From positions 3,409,001 through 3,473,000 of the forward strand of contig NZ_CP109067.1 of NCBI RefSeq assembly GCF_035917335.1: 64,000 bases of DNA. Direction: 5' to 3'. How positions within the stretch are numbered: the first letter of the stretch is position 1; every line of letters begins with the position of its first letter. Below are positions 23,859 to 32,211 of the stretch, one piece after another. The DNA is from Micromonospora sp. NBC_01813 (GTDB lineage Bacteria; Actinomycetota; Actinomycetes; Mycobacteriales; Micromonosporaceae). The notes under the pieces were generated by a model. It was not told the DNA's origin and searched no databases. It was given only the letters and a program-made list of their open reading frames with translations. The position numbers and the translations under genes are program-made.

Positions 23859-25181
23859 GTGCCCGCCGAGAACCTGCCGGAAACCAGCACCCCCCGCGCG
23901 GCCGACGGCCGGTTCCGGACGCCGCGCCGGGTCTCGGTGATCGTCGGGCTCAGCGCCGCCGTCGCTGCGGCTCTCGCCTGGTACGGCAACCGGCACAACT
24001 TCTACGACCTGAAGATCTATCTGAGCGCGATGCGCTGGTGGGCCGACGGCAACCCGCTCTACGACTACTCCCAGCCCGACGTCGTGCAGGGCGAGCTCTA
24101 CTTCACCTATCCGCCGTTCACGGCGTTGCTGCTGCGACCGTTCGCAGTGCTGAGCAACGGCTACACCGCGACGATCTTCACCGTCGGCACCCTGCTGGCG
24201 CTGGTGGTCACCACGGTGTGGCTGGTCACCCCGATCGCCCGGCGGCGCGGTTTGCCGCGCTGGTGGCTGGCCGGGCTGGCGGTGCCGCTGGTGGTGCTGA
24301 TCGAGCCGACCCGGGAGACGATCTTCCTCGGTCAGATCAACATGCTGCTGGTGGTGCTGATCCTGGCCGACCTGCTGTTCGCCGTACCGAAGGGGTCCCG
24401 CTGGGCCGGTGTCGGCATCGGCCTGGCGACCGCGATCAAGCTGTTCCCGGGGATCTTCATCGTCTATCTGCTGGTCACCCGGCGGTGGCGGGCGGCGCTG
24501 GTGTCGTGCGTGGCGGCGGCCGGCGCGACGCTGCTCGCGGCGGCGGTCCTGCCGGCCGAGTCGTGGCGGTTCTGGACCCAGGAGCTGTGGAGCACCGAGC
24601 GGGTCGGCCGCAGCGACTACACCGGTAACCAGTCGCTGCAGGGGCTGCTGGGTCGGCTGGTCGCTCCGGACGAGCCGAGCCGGCTGATCTGGCTGGTGCT
24701 GGTCGCGGTCGTCGCCGGCTACGGGCTGTGGCGGGCCGCCCAGGCCGTCCGGGCTGGTGACGAACTCGCCGGGTTGACGCTCACCGGGCTGGTGGCCGCG
24801 TTGATCGCGCCGATCACCTGGCCGCATCACGTGTACTGGTTCGTCCCGGCGCTGATTCTGCTGCTCGACGCGGCGCTGCGCCAGCCGGCCGGAATCGACG
24901 CGGCGCTGCGCCAACCCGACGGGTCCGACACGGCGGCGGTGCCGCAGCCTGACGGCCCGGCGGCCCGGAGCGGGGTCCGGACCGCCGGGCTGCTGGCGGT
25001 GGCAGCGGGTACGTTCGCGGCGCTGGTGTTCGGGGTGGTGTCGTTGATCGACTGGGGTCACGACCGGGTGCCGACCGACGATCCGGTGACGTTCCTGCTG
25101 CGCAACCTGTACGTGCTGGCGGCGGCGTTGCTGCTGGTCAGTCTGCCGATCCGCCGGACGCCGGCGGAGTCGCCCCGGTAG
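23859..25181 (+). CDS. GT87-family (DUF2029) polyprenol-phosphate-mannose-dependent mannosyltransferase
   Basis: About 440 residues from GTG 23859; a TAGGCT element eight bases upstream suggests a leaderless transcript. ATG 23805 is an alternative. The protein has about ten hydrophobic membrane segments. The first periplasmic loop carries the presumed catalytic Asp in NFYDLKIYLSAMRWW (D50), then GNPLYDY and YPPFTALLL, all typical of GT87 relatives of mycobacterial PimE. Such enzymes add mannose from polyprenyl-phosphate-mannose to lipid-linked glycans on the outer side of the membrane. The acceptor is unknown here. The 3' end overlaps the convergent ycnI-like gene by 44 bases. Confidence 0.83.
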   Translation: MPAENLPETSTPRAADGRFRTPRRVSVIVGLSAAVAAALAWYGNRHNFYDLKIYLSAMRWWADGNPLYDYSQPDVVQGELYFTYPPFTALLLRPFAVLSNGYTATIFTVGTLLALVVTTVWLVTPIARRRGLPRWWLAGLAVPLVVLIEPTRETIFLGQINMLLVVLILADLLFAVPKGSRWAGVGIGLATAIKLFPGIFIVYLLVTRRWRAALVSCVAAAGATLLAAAVLPAESWRFWTQELWSTERVGRSDYTGNQSLQGLLGRLVAPDEPSRLIWLVLVAVVAGYGLWRAAQAVRAGDELAGLTLTGLVAALIAPITWPHHVYWFVPALILLLDAALRQPAGIDAALRQPDGSDTAAVPQPDGPAARSGVRTAGLLAVAAGTFAALVFGVVSLIDWGHDRVPTDDPVTFLLRNLYVLAAALLLVSLPIRRTPAESPR

Positions 25182-25926
25182 CTCCGGCCGGCTCGGTCCG
25201 CCGGGCCCGGATGAACGCCAGCCCGCCGAACAGCAGCCCACCCAGGCCTGCGAGCAGCCCCGCGACGCCCACCCCGAGGGCCGCTCCCCCGCCAGCGGTG
25301 TCGTCGTCGCCGTCGGTGGCCGAGGTGTCCTCGCCGGTTGCCGGGGCAGCGCCGGGGGCCGAGGTGCCCTCGCCGGCCGGGACCAGGGTGAGGACGGTCG
25401 CCGGAGTGGCCGGCTCGTCCTCACCGGGCACCGGCACCTCGATCCAGCGGACCACTCCACCGTCGGAGTAGGTCTGCAGCGACTTGAAGACCATCTGCTC
25501 CGCGTCGGGCAACGGGCCCATGCGTACCGGGAAGTCGATGAACTCCCCCGGTTGCACGCCCACCTCCGGGTTGTCGGCGGTCCACACGATCCGGGACACC
25601 GCCTCGGTCACCTGGGCTCCGTGCACCTCCAGCGGCGGGTCGACCGGCACCTTCTCCACGCTCGAGGTCCAGCCGGGCACCCGGGCCAGGGACACCGAGG
25701 CGACCAGGGCGTCCTCCGGCAACACCAGCTCGACCTGCACCGTACTGGCGGTGTCGCTCTCGCTCGGCACCCGGAAGTCCAGCCGGGGGTAGTCGCCGGC
25801 TTCCGCCTGCTCCGGATGGACCGTGATGTGCGCGGCCGCCGGGGCGGCCAGACCGAGGACGCCGACGAGGACGGCCGCACCGGTGAGCGCCACGGTGCGG
25901 GCCAGCGTGCGTCGGGGACGGAGCAT
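25138..25926 (-). CDS. YcnI-like copper-binding membrane protein (DUF1775)
   Basis: 262 residues from ATG 25926. A Sec signal peptide ends in APAAA directly before H33, so the mature protein begins HITVHPEQ. This is the N-terminal histidine brace described for DUF1775/YcnI proteins. Conserved FRVPSESDTASTVQVEL and PGEFIDFPVRMGPLP follow. A Gly/Asp-rich linker leads to one C-terminal membrane helix (AGLLAGLGGLLFGGLAFI) with basic residues inside. It probably captures Cu(II) outside the cell and passes it to the CopC-CopD protein encoded just upstream on the same strand, 13 bases away. Confidence 0.9.
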   Translation of the reverse strand: MLRPRRTLARTVALTGAAVLVGVLGLAAPAAAHITVHPEQAEAGDYPRLDFRVPSESDTASTVQVELVLPEDALVASVSLARVPGWTSSVEKVPVDPPLEVHGAQVTEAVSRIVWTADNPEVGVQPGEFIDFPVRMGPLPDAEQMVFKSLQTYSDGGVVRWIEVPVPGEDEPATPATVLTLVPAGEGTSAPGAAPATGEDTSATDGDDDTAGGGAALGVGVAGLLAGLGGLLFGGLAFIRARRTEPAGATGATPPASGGSAD

Positions 25927-25939
25927 GAGGGAACCCTCT

Positions 25940-27592
25940 CTAGTTGATCTCCACCGTGGTGGACACGGTGGCCTGGTCGATGTCGGAGATCCGGACGGTG
26001 ATCCGGAACTCCCAGTCTCCCGCGGTCGGCAGGCTGATCTCGCCGGTCGCGTGGTTGTCGGTCAGCGGCAGCAGCGGGATCTCGATCGGCTCGACCCCGC
26101 TGGCGGGCAGCGCGGCGGTCGCCTGCCACTCGATCACCGGCTGGGGCCGGTTGTCCGGGGTGTACGCGTACAGGTGGACCGAGTTGTTGCCGCGCCGCGC
26201 CGGGTCCACCTCGATCTGCAGCGAGTAGATCTCGCTGTCGAGGGTGGCGGAGAAGTAGTTGCTGGTGGCGCGCAGGTCGTCGGCGACGGCGGTCCGGGCC
26301 GGGGTGGTCTGCACCAGCACGGCGGTCACCGCCAGCACCACGACGGTGACGGCGAGTTCGGCGATGACCGCCTGACGCATCCGACCGGGCTGCCCGGCGG
26401 CGGTCCGGTTGCGCACCAACTGCCGGGAGTACGCCGCCACCGCCAGCACCACCAGGAACAGGCCGATCTTGGCCAGCAGCAGTCGCCCGTACGTGGTGTC
26501 GAACAGCGCGCCGAGCGTGCCGACCTCGATCAACGCCTGCACGGTGCCGGCCAGCAGCAGACCGCAGACCGCCAGGGCTGCCCAGCGGGACCAGATCGGC
26601 AGGATCGCGCCGAGTTCCCGCTCGTCGGCCTGGCGCAGCAGGAACACGGCGAGCATCAGCAGCCCGCCGAGCCAGATGGCCATTCCGGCCAGGTGGGCGG
26701 CGTCGACCACGACCGACACCGCCGGCACCGGTGAGGCCGCCGGGTGGCCGGCCAGCGGCCAGGTGAACGCGCCGACCACGGCGAGTACGCCGAGCAGGAT
26801 CCGGTCGCTGCGGCCTTCGGTCCCGGCCAGGTACGGCCGCAGCAGCACCGCAGCGGCGGCCAGCACGCCGAGGCGCACCAGCAGGGCGGCGCCGAGCCCG
26901 CTGCCGAGCACGTCACGCAGCGCCGCACCGTCGACGGCGCCGAGTCCGCCACCGGTGACGTACGGGGCCTGCAGCCAGATGGCGGCCAGGGTGGCCGCCG
27001 CGACCAGGCCCAGCCCGGTCCAGGCCACTCGGGCGGGGCCGGAGCGGGCCAGCCGCCGTGGCCAGAGCATGCTGAGCACCAGCGCCGGACCGACGATCAG
27101 CAGCAGGCCGACGTACCCGAGGAACTTGCTGGCCTGGATCAGCCGGCTGACCACCGGATCGGTCTCGGCACCGCCGGTGTCGGCGGGCACCGCCGACGGC
27201 GCGCCGACGGAGTAGGTGAACCCGCCGGAGACCGGATGGCCGTCCGCGGAGATCACCCGGTAGCTGACCAGGAAGGTGCCGCGGGTGGTCTGCTGGTCGA
27301 CCGGGATGATGACCACCGCTCCGTCGAAGACCGGCTCGCCCTGGTCGATCCGCTGCCCGTCCGGGGAGATCACCCGGACCCGGTCGGGCACCTGGCGCAC
27401 CGACTCGGAGAAGGTCAGCACCACCTCCGCCGGGGCGTTGGGCAGCACCGAGTCGACCACCGGGCTGGTGCTGGCCAGTACGGCGTGTGCGCTGGCCGCC
27501 GTGGCGGGGAGCAGGACCACGGGCAGGGCTGCCAGGAGCAGGCCGGCGATGGCCGCGAGGCGCGACGTCCATCTATTCGTTGCGGCAGTCAT
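25940..27592 (-). CDS. CopC-CopD fusion copper transport protein
   Basis: 550 residues from ATG 27592; the frame is open farther upstream without plausible coding. The signal peptide ends ASA before H36, giving a mature HAVLASTSPV N-terminus, the CopC histidine brace. The second CopC ligand region is SADGHPVSGGFTYSVG (D117, H119). Eight or so membrane helices of CopD span about 155-430. A C-terminal beta domain (440-550) follows. The family imports or delivers copper across the membrane. It is co-directional with the ycnI-like gene, and the pair forms a standard actinobacterial copper module. Confidence 0.9.
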   Translation of the reverse strand: MTAATNRWTSRLAAIAGLLLAALPVVLLPATAASAHAVLASTSPVVDSVLPNAPAEVVLTFSESVRQVPDRVRVISPDGQRIDQGEPVFDGAVVIIPVDQQTTRGTFLVSYRVISADGHPVSGGFTYSVGAPSAVPADTGGAETDPVVSRLIQASKFLGYVGLLLIVGPALVLSMLWPRRLARSGPARVAWTGLGLVAAATLAAIWLQAPYVTGGGLGAVDGAALRDVLGSGLGAALLVRLGVLAAAAVLLRPYLAGTEGRSDRILLGVLAVVGAFTWPLAGHPAASPVPAVSVVVDAAHLAGMAIWLGGLLMLAVFLLRQADERELGAILPIWSRWAALAVCGLLLAGTVQALIEVGTLGALFDTTYGRLLLAKIGLFLVVLAVAAYSRQLVRNRTAAGQPGRMRQAVIAELAVTVVVLAVTAVLVQTTPARTAVADDLRATSNYFSATLDSEIYSLQIEVDPARRGNNSVHLYAYTPDNRPQPVIEWQATAALPASGVEPIEIPLLPLTDNHATGEISLPTAGDWEFRITVRISDIDQATVSTTVEIN

Positions 27593-27841
27593 GCTGCATA
27601 TGCTCGCCGGTCGGGCCGGCCGCGCGCGACCCGGCTCACCCTCATTCATGGTTGGTCGGGTGATCGGCGGGAAAAGTTCCGGCGATCTCGGCGCGGATCC
27701 CGGTGATCTCGGCGCGGCCCGGGGCGGCCCGGGGCGGGTGGGCGCGTCCCGGCATCGAGCCGAAGTGTGACGCATACCATGCCGATTCTGGGGTTTGTTG
27801 TCATAGCAGCGTGGAACCCGGCGGTGGGTGTTGAACGACCA
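27593..27841. promoter_or_regulatory. Divergent promoter region of copper and MauE/DsbA units
   Basis: Roughly 250 bases separate the start of the CopC-CopD gene from the start of the MauE-like gene, so both promoters should lie here. A short palindrome GCATATGC lies eight to fifteen bases before the CopC-CopD start. I could not assign a CsoR-type or other known copper operator. Confidence 0.35.
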
Positions 27842-28348
27842 ATGGATATGACAGCTGGTACGGGCGCGCGGTGGCCGACGGTTCAACCCTGGCTCAGCAC
27901 CGCCGCCCGCCTCGGACTGGCCGCCGTCTGGCTGATCGCCGGCGGGGCGAAGGTCACCGACCTGGCCGGCTCCGGCCGCGCCGTCAACGCCTACCAGGTC
28001 TTCCCGTACGACCTGGCGATGATCATCGGCGCGGCGTTGCCGCTGGTGGAGTTGGCGCTCGGCGTACTGCTGCTGGTGGGGTTGGCCACCCGGCTGGCCG
28101 CCGGGGTCTCGACCGGGCTGCTGGTGGTGTTCATCGCCGGCATCACCTCGGCCTGGGCCCGTGGGCTGCGCATCGACTGCGGGTGTTTCGGCGTCGGGGG
28201 TGAACTGGCCGCTGGCCAGAGCCCCAGCTATGGCCTGGAGATCGCCCGCGACCTGGCGTTTCTTGCCCTCGCCGGGTTTCTGCTGTGGTTTCCGCGCACC
28301 CTCGGGTCGGCGGACGCCATCATCAGTCGTCGTTTTTCAGATGAATAG
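27842..28348 (+). CDS. MauE/DoxX-family membrane protein
   Basis: 168 residues from ATG 27842; ATG 27848 or an earlier 27767 are possible. Four membrane helices are visible, with an AGGAKVTD element after the first and a DCGCFG motif (C113, C115) in the loop before the last. That cysteine pair defines the MauE-like branch (MauE/DoxX relatives). Family members help disulfide formation or electron transfer to periplasmic thiol proteins. The next gene encodes a membrane-anchored DsbA-like protein 24-33 bases away, so this protein probably reoxidises or reduces that partner. Confidence 0.83.
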   Translation: MDMTAGTGARWPTVQPWLSTAARLGLAAVWLIAGGAKVTDLAGSGRAVNAYQVFPYDLAMIIGAALPLVELALGVLLLVGLATRLAAGVSTGLLVVFIAGITSAWARGLRIDCGCFGVGGELAAGQSPSYGLEIARDLAFLALAGFLLWFPRTLGSADAIISRRFSDE

Positions 28349-28381
28349 TCGGATCGAGTACGAGATCGGCGGGTGACGGCG

Positions 28382-29092
28382 ATGAGCCGACGAGTGGAGC
28401 AGAAGAAGGCAGCCAGGGTGGTACGCGAGCAGCTTGCCCGGGAACGGCGACGCCAGCGCACCCTGTGGACCTCGGTCGCCGCCGCCGTGGCGCTGATCCT
28501 GGCCGGCATGATCGGCTGGGCCGTCTACCAGACCCAGCGCGGCGGCGAGTTCACCGCACCGCCCGGCCTGGTCGCCAACGACTCCGGCATCCCGGTCGGC
28601 GACGGCCCGGTCACCGTCGACCTCTACGCCGACTTCCTCTGCCCGGCCTGCCGCCAGTTCGAACAGCAGGTCGGCCCGACCCTGGACCAGCTCGTCGACG
28701 ATGGCAGGATCACCCTCGTGTACCACCCCGTCGCCATCCTCGACCGGCTCAGCGACGACGCGTACTCGACGCGGTCGTCGGCGGCGTCCGGCTGCGCGGT
28801 GGCCGGCGGCAAGTTCAGCGAGTACGCCGCCGCGCTCTACGAGCAACAGCCAGCCGAAGGCGGCCCCGGACTCAGTGACGAACAGCTGATCGCCATCGGC
28901 GGCGAAGTCGGCCTGGACACCGGCAGCTTCGGCCAGTGCGTCCGCGACGGCACCTACCGCAACTGGCCCGAACACGTCACCGACGAGGCCGGCCGGGCCG
29001 GCGTCAGCGGCACCCCGACTGTGATGGTCGGCGGCGAGACCGTCGGGTCCAGCGCCGATGCGATCACCGCCGCCGTGGACGCGGCGAGCTGA
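28382..29092 (+). CDS. Membrane-anchored DsbA-like thioredoxin-fold protein
   Basis: 236 residues from ATG 28382; GTG 28373 is an alternative. A basic N-terminus (RREQ-rich) precedes one membrane helix (VAAAVALILAGMIGWAVY). The extracellular thioredoxin fold contains DFLCPACRQF, with the CPAC active site (C87, C90). GVSGTPTVMVGG carries the cis-Pro. A second Cys pair lies in the helical insert. The role is thiol-disulfide exchange on exported proteins. It lies between the MauE-like gene and a membrane protein gene in a three-gene unit, divergent from the copper genes, which suggests a role in loading copper proteins. Confidence 0.86.
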   Translation: MSRRVEQKKAARVVREQLARERRRQRTLWTSVAAAVALILAGMIGWAVYQTQRGGEFTAPPGLVANDSGIPVGDGPVTVDLYADFLCPACRQFEQQVGPTLDQLVDDGRITLVYHPVAILDRLSDDAYSTRSSAASGCAVAGGKFSEYAAALYEQQPAEGGPGLSDEQLIAIGGEVGLDTGSFGQCVRDGTYRNWPEHVTDEAGRAGVSGTPTVMVGGETVGSSADAITAAVDAAS

Positions 29093-29094
29093 CC

Positions 29095-30264
29095 GTGCGT
29101 ACCGCCGGCCGGCGCGCCGCCGCACTCACCGCCACCGGCCGGCTGGCCGTGCTGGCCGGTCTGGTGGCGGCGGCGCTGGCCGGCGGCGCGACCCCGGCCG
29201 CCGCGCACGGCGCCGACGCGCCGACCGCCACCGACTACCGAGTGGCGGTCACCGGGACGGCACCGGCCGTCGACGGACTGACGGTACGGGTCATCGAGGC
29301 CGGTGCCCGGCTGGAGTTGACCAACCACACCGGCCGCCCGATCGAGGTCCTCGGCTACGCCGGCGAGCCGTACCTGGAGATCCGCCCCGACGGGGTGTAC
29401 CGCAACCTGCGCTCCCCCACCGCGTACCAGAACGAGACCCTGGCCGGCGACACGCCGGTGCCCGACGACGCCGACCCCACCGCGCCCCCGGCCTGGCAGC
29501 GGATCAGCACCGAACCGGTCGCCCGCTGGCACGACCAGCGGACCTACTGGCTCGACGACGCCCCGCCCGAGGCGGTCCGCGCCGCACCCGACCAACAGCA
29601 CCGGGTACGGGACTGGACCGTCCCGCTGCGCGACGGCGTCACCGCTTTCGAGCTGCGCGGCACCCTGGACTGGATTCCGCCACCGGACCCGGTGCGCTGG
29701 TGGGGCGGCACGCTGCTGGCCGCCGTACTCGGCGTCGTCGCCCTGACCATCGCGGCCCGGCGCGGCCCGACGGCGGCGCGTCGGCTCTCCGCCGCCGGTC
29801 TGATCATCGGCGGGGCGACCGCCGCCGGCTACGCGCTGGCCCGATCAGTCGAGGCCGGTGCCGCCGGGCCGCTGAGCGTGCTGGGCGCACTGGGCGACGG
29901 CCCGGTCTGGGCGCTGCTGACCGGGCTCGGCGCGCTCGCCGCCGCAGGCTACGCACTGACCCGTCGCTCCGGCACCGAATTCGTCATCGCCCTGGCCGGC
30001 ACCTGCCTGGCCATCTTCGCCGGGGCCAGCAACGCCGCCGTGTTCGCCCGGGCGATCGCCCCGGTCCCCGGCCCCGGGTGGTGGCCACGGGTCGCGGTCG
30101 CCGTCGTGCTCGCCGCCGGCGCGGTCGTGGCGCTCGGCGCGGTGCTACGGATGCGGGCCGCCGCCGAGCCGACCCGCAGCGGTTCAGCCGCCAGCACCGA
30201 GCCGGGCGGCCCGGTTCGCGGCGAGTTGACGCTCGGCGAGCAACGGATCGAAGCCGACCGGTAG
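29095..30264 (+). CDS. Secreted/membrane protein of unknown function linked to copper module
   Basis: 389 residues from GTG 29095, two bases after the DsbA-like stop. A signal peptide ends near TPAAAHGADAP. An exported beta-rich domain follows (about 40-205), with LELTNHTGRPIEVLGYAGEPYLEI, YRNLRSPTAYQNETL and PWQRISTEPVARWHDQRTYW-like text. At least four membrane helices follow from about 205. Histidines in NHTG and RWHDQR could bind copper, but no known motif is present. Proteins of this kind often neighbour CopC-type genes. The 3' end overlaps the convergent ATPase gene by 81 bases. Confidence 0.7.
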   Translation: MRTAGRRAAALTATGRLAVLAGLVAAALAGGATPAAAHGADAPTATDYRVAVTGTAPAVDGLTVRVIEAGARLELTNHTGRPIEVLGYAGEPYLEIRPDGVYRNLRSPTAYQNETLAGDTPVPDDADPTAPPAWQRISTEPVARWHDQRTYWLDDAPPEAVRAAPDQQHRVRDWTVPLRDGVTAFELRGTLDWIPPPDPVRWWGGTLLAAVLGVVALTIAARRGPTAARRLSAAGLIIGGATAAGYALARSVEAGAAGPLSVLGALGDGPVWALLTGLGALAAAGYALTRRSGTEFVIALAGTCLAIFAGASNAAVFARAIAPVPGPGWWPRVAVAVVLAAGAVVALGAVLRMRAAAEPTRSGSAASTEPGGPVRGELTLGEQRIEADR

Positions 30265-31023
30265 CTCCAGCCGGTGCCGGGCCAGCAGCTGCGGATCGGC
30301 CAGCAACTGTCCGGTCGGCCCGTCCGCCACCACCCGGCCCGCGTCCAGGATCACCGACCGCTCGCACAGCTCCACCGCGTACGGCAGATCGTGGGTGACC
30401 ATCAGGATCGTCACCGGCAGCCCGTGCAGGATCTCGGCCAGTTCGCGGCGGGCCGCCGGGTCCAGGTTCGACGACGGCTCGTCCAGCACCAGGATCTCCG
30501 GGCGCATCGCCAGCACCGTCGCCACCGCCACCCGCCGCCGCTGGCCGAAGGACAGATGCAGCGGCGTACGGTCCCGATGCTCGGCCATCCCGACCGCGGC
30601 GAGCGCCTCGTCGACCCGCGCCGCCAACTGGGTGCCACGCAGACCCATGTTGGCCGGGCCGAACGCCACGTCCTCGGCGACCGTCGGCAGGAACAGTTGG
30701 TCGTCCGGGTCCTGGAAGACGATGCCCACCCGGCGACGCACCTCCGCCAGGGTCGCCCGCCGCTCGTCGATGCTCAGGCCGGCGACCTCGACCCGGCCGC
30801 TGTCGGCGCGCAGCACTCCGTTGAGGTGCAGCACCAGCGTGGTCTTGCCGGCCCCGTTCGGGCCGAGCAGCGCGACCCGGGACCCCTTCGGCACGGTCAG
30901 CTCCACGCCGCTGAGCGCCTGATGGCCGTCCGGATAGGCGAAGTGCAGGTCACTGACCCGCAGCGACGGCGGCACCGCCGAGTCACCCTCGGCGGGCGAG
31001 TGCGCCCCGGCCGGCCGGGTCAC
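30184..31023 (-). CDS. cbiO: ECF transporter ATPase (CbiO type)
   Basis: 279 residues from GTG 31023, whose GTGA overlaps the CbiQ stop; a longer frame to 31086 is not needed. Walker A is GPNGAGKTT (54-62), the Q-loop FQDPDDQ (103-109), the signature LSFGQ (157-161, with the Phe common in this family) and Walker B LVLDEP (178-183). DPDDQLFLPTVAEDVAFGP is characteristic of CbiO/EcfA. It energises uptake of cobalt or nickel with the CbiM, small subunit and CbiQ proteins encoded upstream. Confidence 0.92.
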   Translation of the reverse strand: MTRPAGAHSPAEGDSAVPPSLRVSDLHFAYPDGHQALSGVELTVPKGSRVALLGPNGAGKTTLVLHLNGVLRADSGRVEVAGLSIDERRATLAEVRRRVGIVFQDPDDQLFLPTVAEDVAFGPANMGLRGTQLAARVDEALAAVGMAEHRDRTPLHLSFGQRRRVAVATVLAMRPEILVLDEPSSNLDPAARRELAEILHGLPVTILMVTHDLPYAVELCERSVILDAGRVVADGPTGQLLADPQLLARHRLELPVGFDPLLAERQLAANRAARLGAGG

Positions 31024-31787
31024 CACAACACCGCCACGGCCGCGATCGTAGCCGCCGTGACCGGGACCGACGCCGCCAGCGCCCACTGACCGACCGACGC
31101 CCCGCCGGTGTCGTGCCAGGCCACCGGCATCCGGCCGGTGTACCCACGGGAGATCATCGCCAGGTAGACCCGCTCGCCGCGCTCGAACGCGCGCAGGAAC
31201 AACGCCCCGATGCCGGCCGCCAACCCGCGTACCTGCCAGAGGAAACGCGGATCGTCACCCCGGGAGATCCGGGCGATCCGCATCCGCCGCGCCTCGTCGA
31301 CCAGTACGTCGACGTAGCGCAGCATGAACGTGGCGATCTGGGTGATGATCGTCGGACAGCGCAGCCGGTCCAGACCGACCAGCAGATCCCGGCCGGTGGT
31401 GGTCGCCGCCAGCAGCAGCGAGGCGAGCACCCCGAGAGTCGCCTTGGCCAGGATGTTCCAGCCGCCGTAGAGGCCCTCGACCGACAGGCCGACGCCGGCG
31501 ACGACGACCTGCTCACCACCGGCCAGCAACGGCAACGCGAACGCGAAGAACACGAACGGGACCTCGATCAACGACCGGCGGGCCAGCCAACCGGCGGGCA
31601 CCCGGGCGAGCGCGGCGACCACCGCGACCAGCACCGCGTACCCGCCGAAGGCCCACAGCTGCTCGCGCGGGGTGGCCACCACCACCAGGGTGAAGGCCAC
31701 CATCGCGGCGATCTTCGTCTCGGGCGGGAGGCGGTGCACCGGGCTGTCCCGCTCCAGGTGCAGCAGCTGCACGTGCCCCGCGCCCAC
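31020..31787 (-). CDS. cbiQ: ECF transporter transmembrane coupling protein (CbiQ type)
   Basis: 255 residues from GTG 31787. It has five to six membrane helices and the two coupling motifs of EcfT/CbiQ proteins: DEARRMRIARISRG (with ARG-like text) and a second one near ERGERVYLAMISRGYTG. The N-terminal SPVHRLPPETKIAAM is also family-typical. It connects the ATPase with the metal-binding CbiM subunit. The order M-N-Q-O with tight spacing indicates one operon on the minus strand. Confidence 0.9.
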   Translation of the reverse strand: MGAGHVQLLHLERDSPVHRLPPETKIAAMVAFTLVVVATPREQLWAFGGYAVLVAVVAALARVPAGWLARRSLIEVPFVFFAFALPLLAGGEQVVVAGVGLSVEGLYGGWNILAKATLGVLASLLLAATTTGRDLLVGLDRLRCPTIITQIATFMLRYVDVLVDEARRMRIARISRGDDPRFLWQVRGLAAGIGALFLRAFERGERVYLAMISRGYTGRMPVAWHDTGGASVGQWALAASVPVTAATIAAVAVLW

Positions 31788-31800
31788 GCCGGATCAGCCT

Positions 31801-32211
31801 CTACCGCTCGCCGGCCGAGACGCCACCAGCGCCGGCTGAGGCGCCGGCCGGCGCGTCTGTCGGCGCGTCGGCGGTCTCCTCCGGTCGGCGACCGCGGGCC
31901 AGCCAGAACAGACCACCGGCGACGGCGAAGGTGAGCAGCACCCCGACGGCCCCGGCGACCACGGTGCCGAGGAACGGGTCGTCCACGGCGGTCAGGCCGT
32001 AGTCGGCGAACGGGCTGTCGGCCAACTCGTGGTCCTGCGCGCCGGAGGCCATGCAGGTGCCGTCGACGATCTCCTCGTCGGCGAGCTCACAGCCCCTGGT
32101 CGACGCCGAGTCCAGCCCGTCCGGCGAGCCGGAGGCGAAGTTGCTGACCACGCCGGCCAGCAGCAGCGAGACGAGCAGTCCGGCCAGGATGAATCCGGTG
32201 TTGCGCTTCAT
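31801..32211 (-). CDS. PDGLE-domain small subunit of metal ECF transporter
   Basis: 136 residues from ATG 32211, overlapping the cbiM stop by four bases. Two membrane helices are visible (residues 8-25 and about 82-106). The extracytoplasmic loop contains ASGSPDGLDSAS, the PDGLE-type motif of CbiN/NikN-like subunits, and GCELADEEIVDGTC with a Cys pair. The subunit is needed for metal loading of CbiM-type proteins. The tail is Ala/Pro/Gly-rich and probably disordered. Confidence 0.83.
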   Translation of the reverse strand: MKRNTGFILAGLLVSLLLAGVVSNFASGSPDGLDSASTRGCELADEEIVDGTCMASGAQDHELADSPFADYGLTAVDDPFLGTVVAGAVGVLLTFAVAGGLFWLARGRRPEETADAPTDAPAGASAGAGGVSAGER

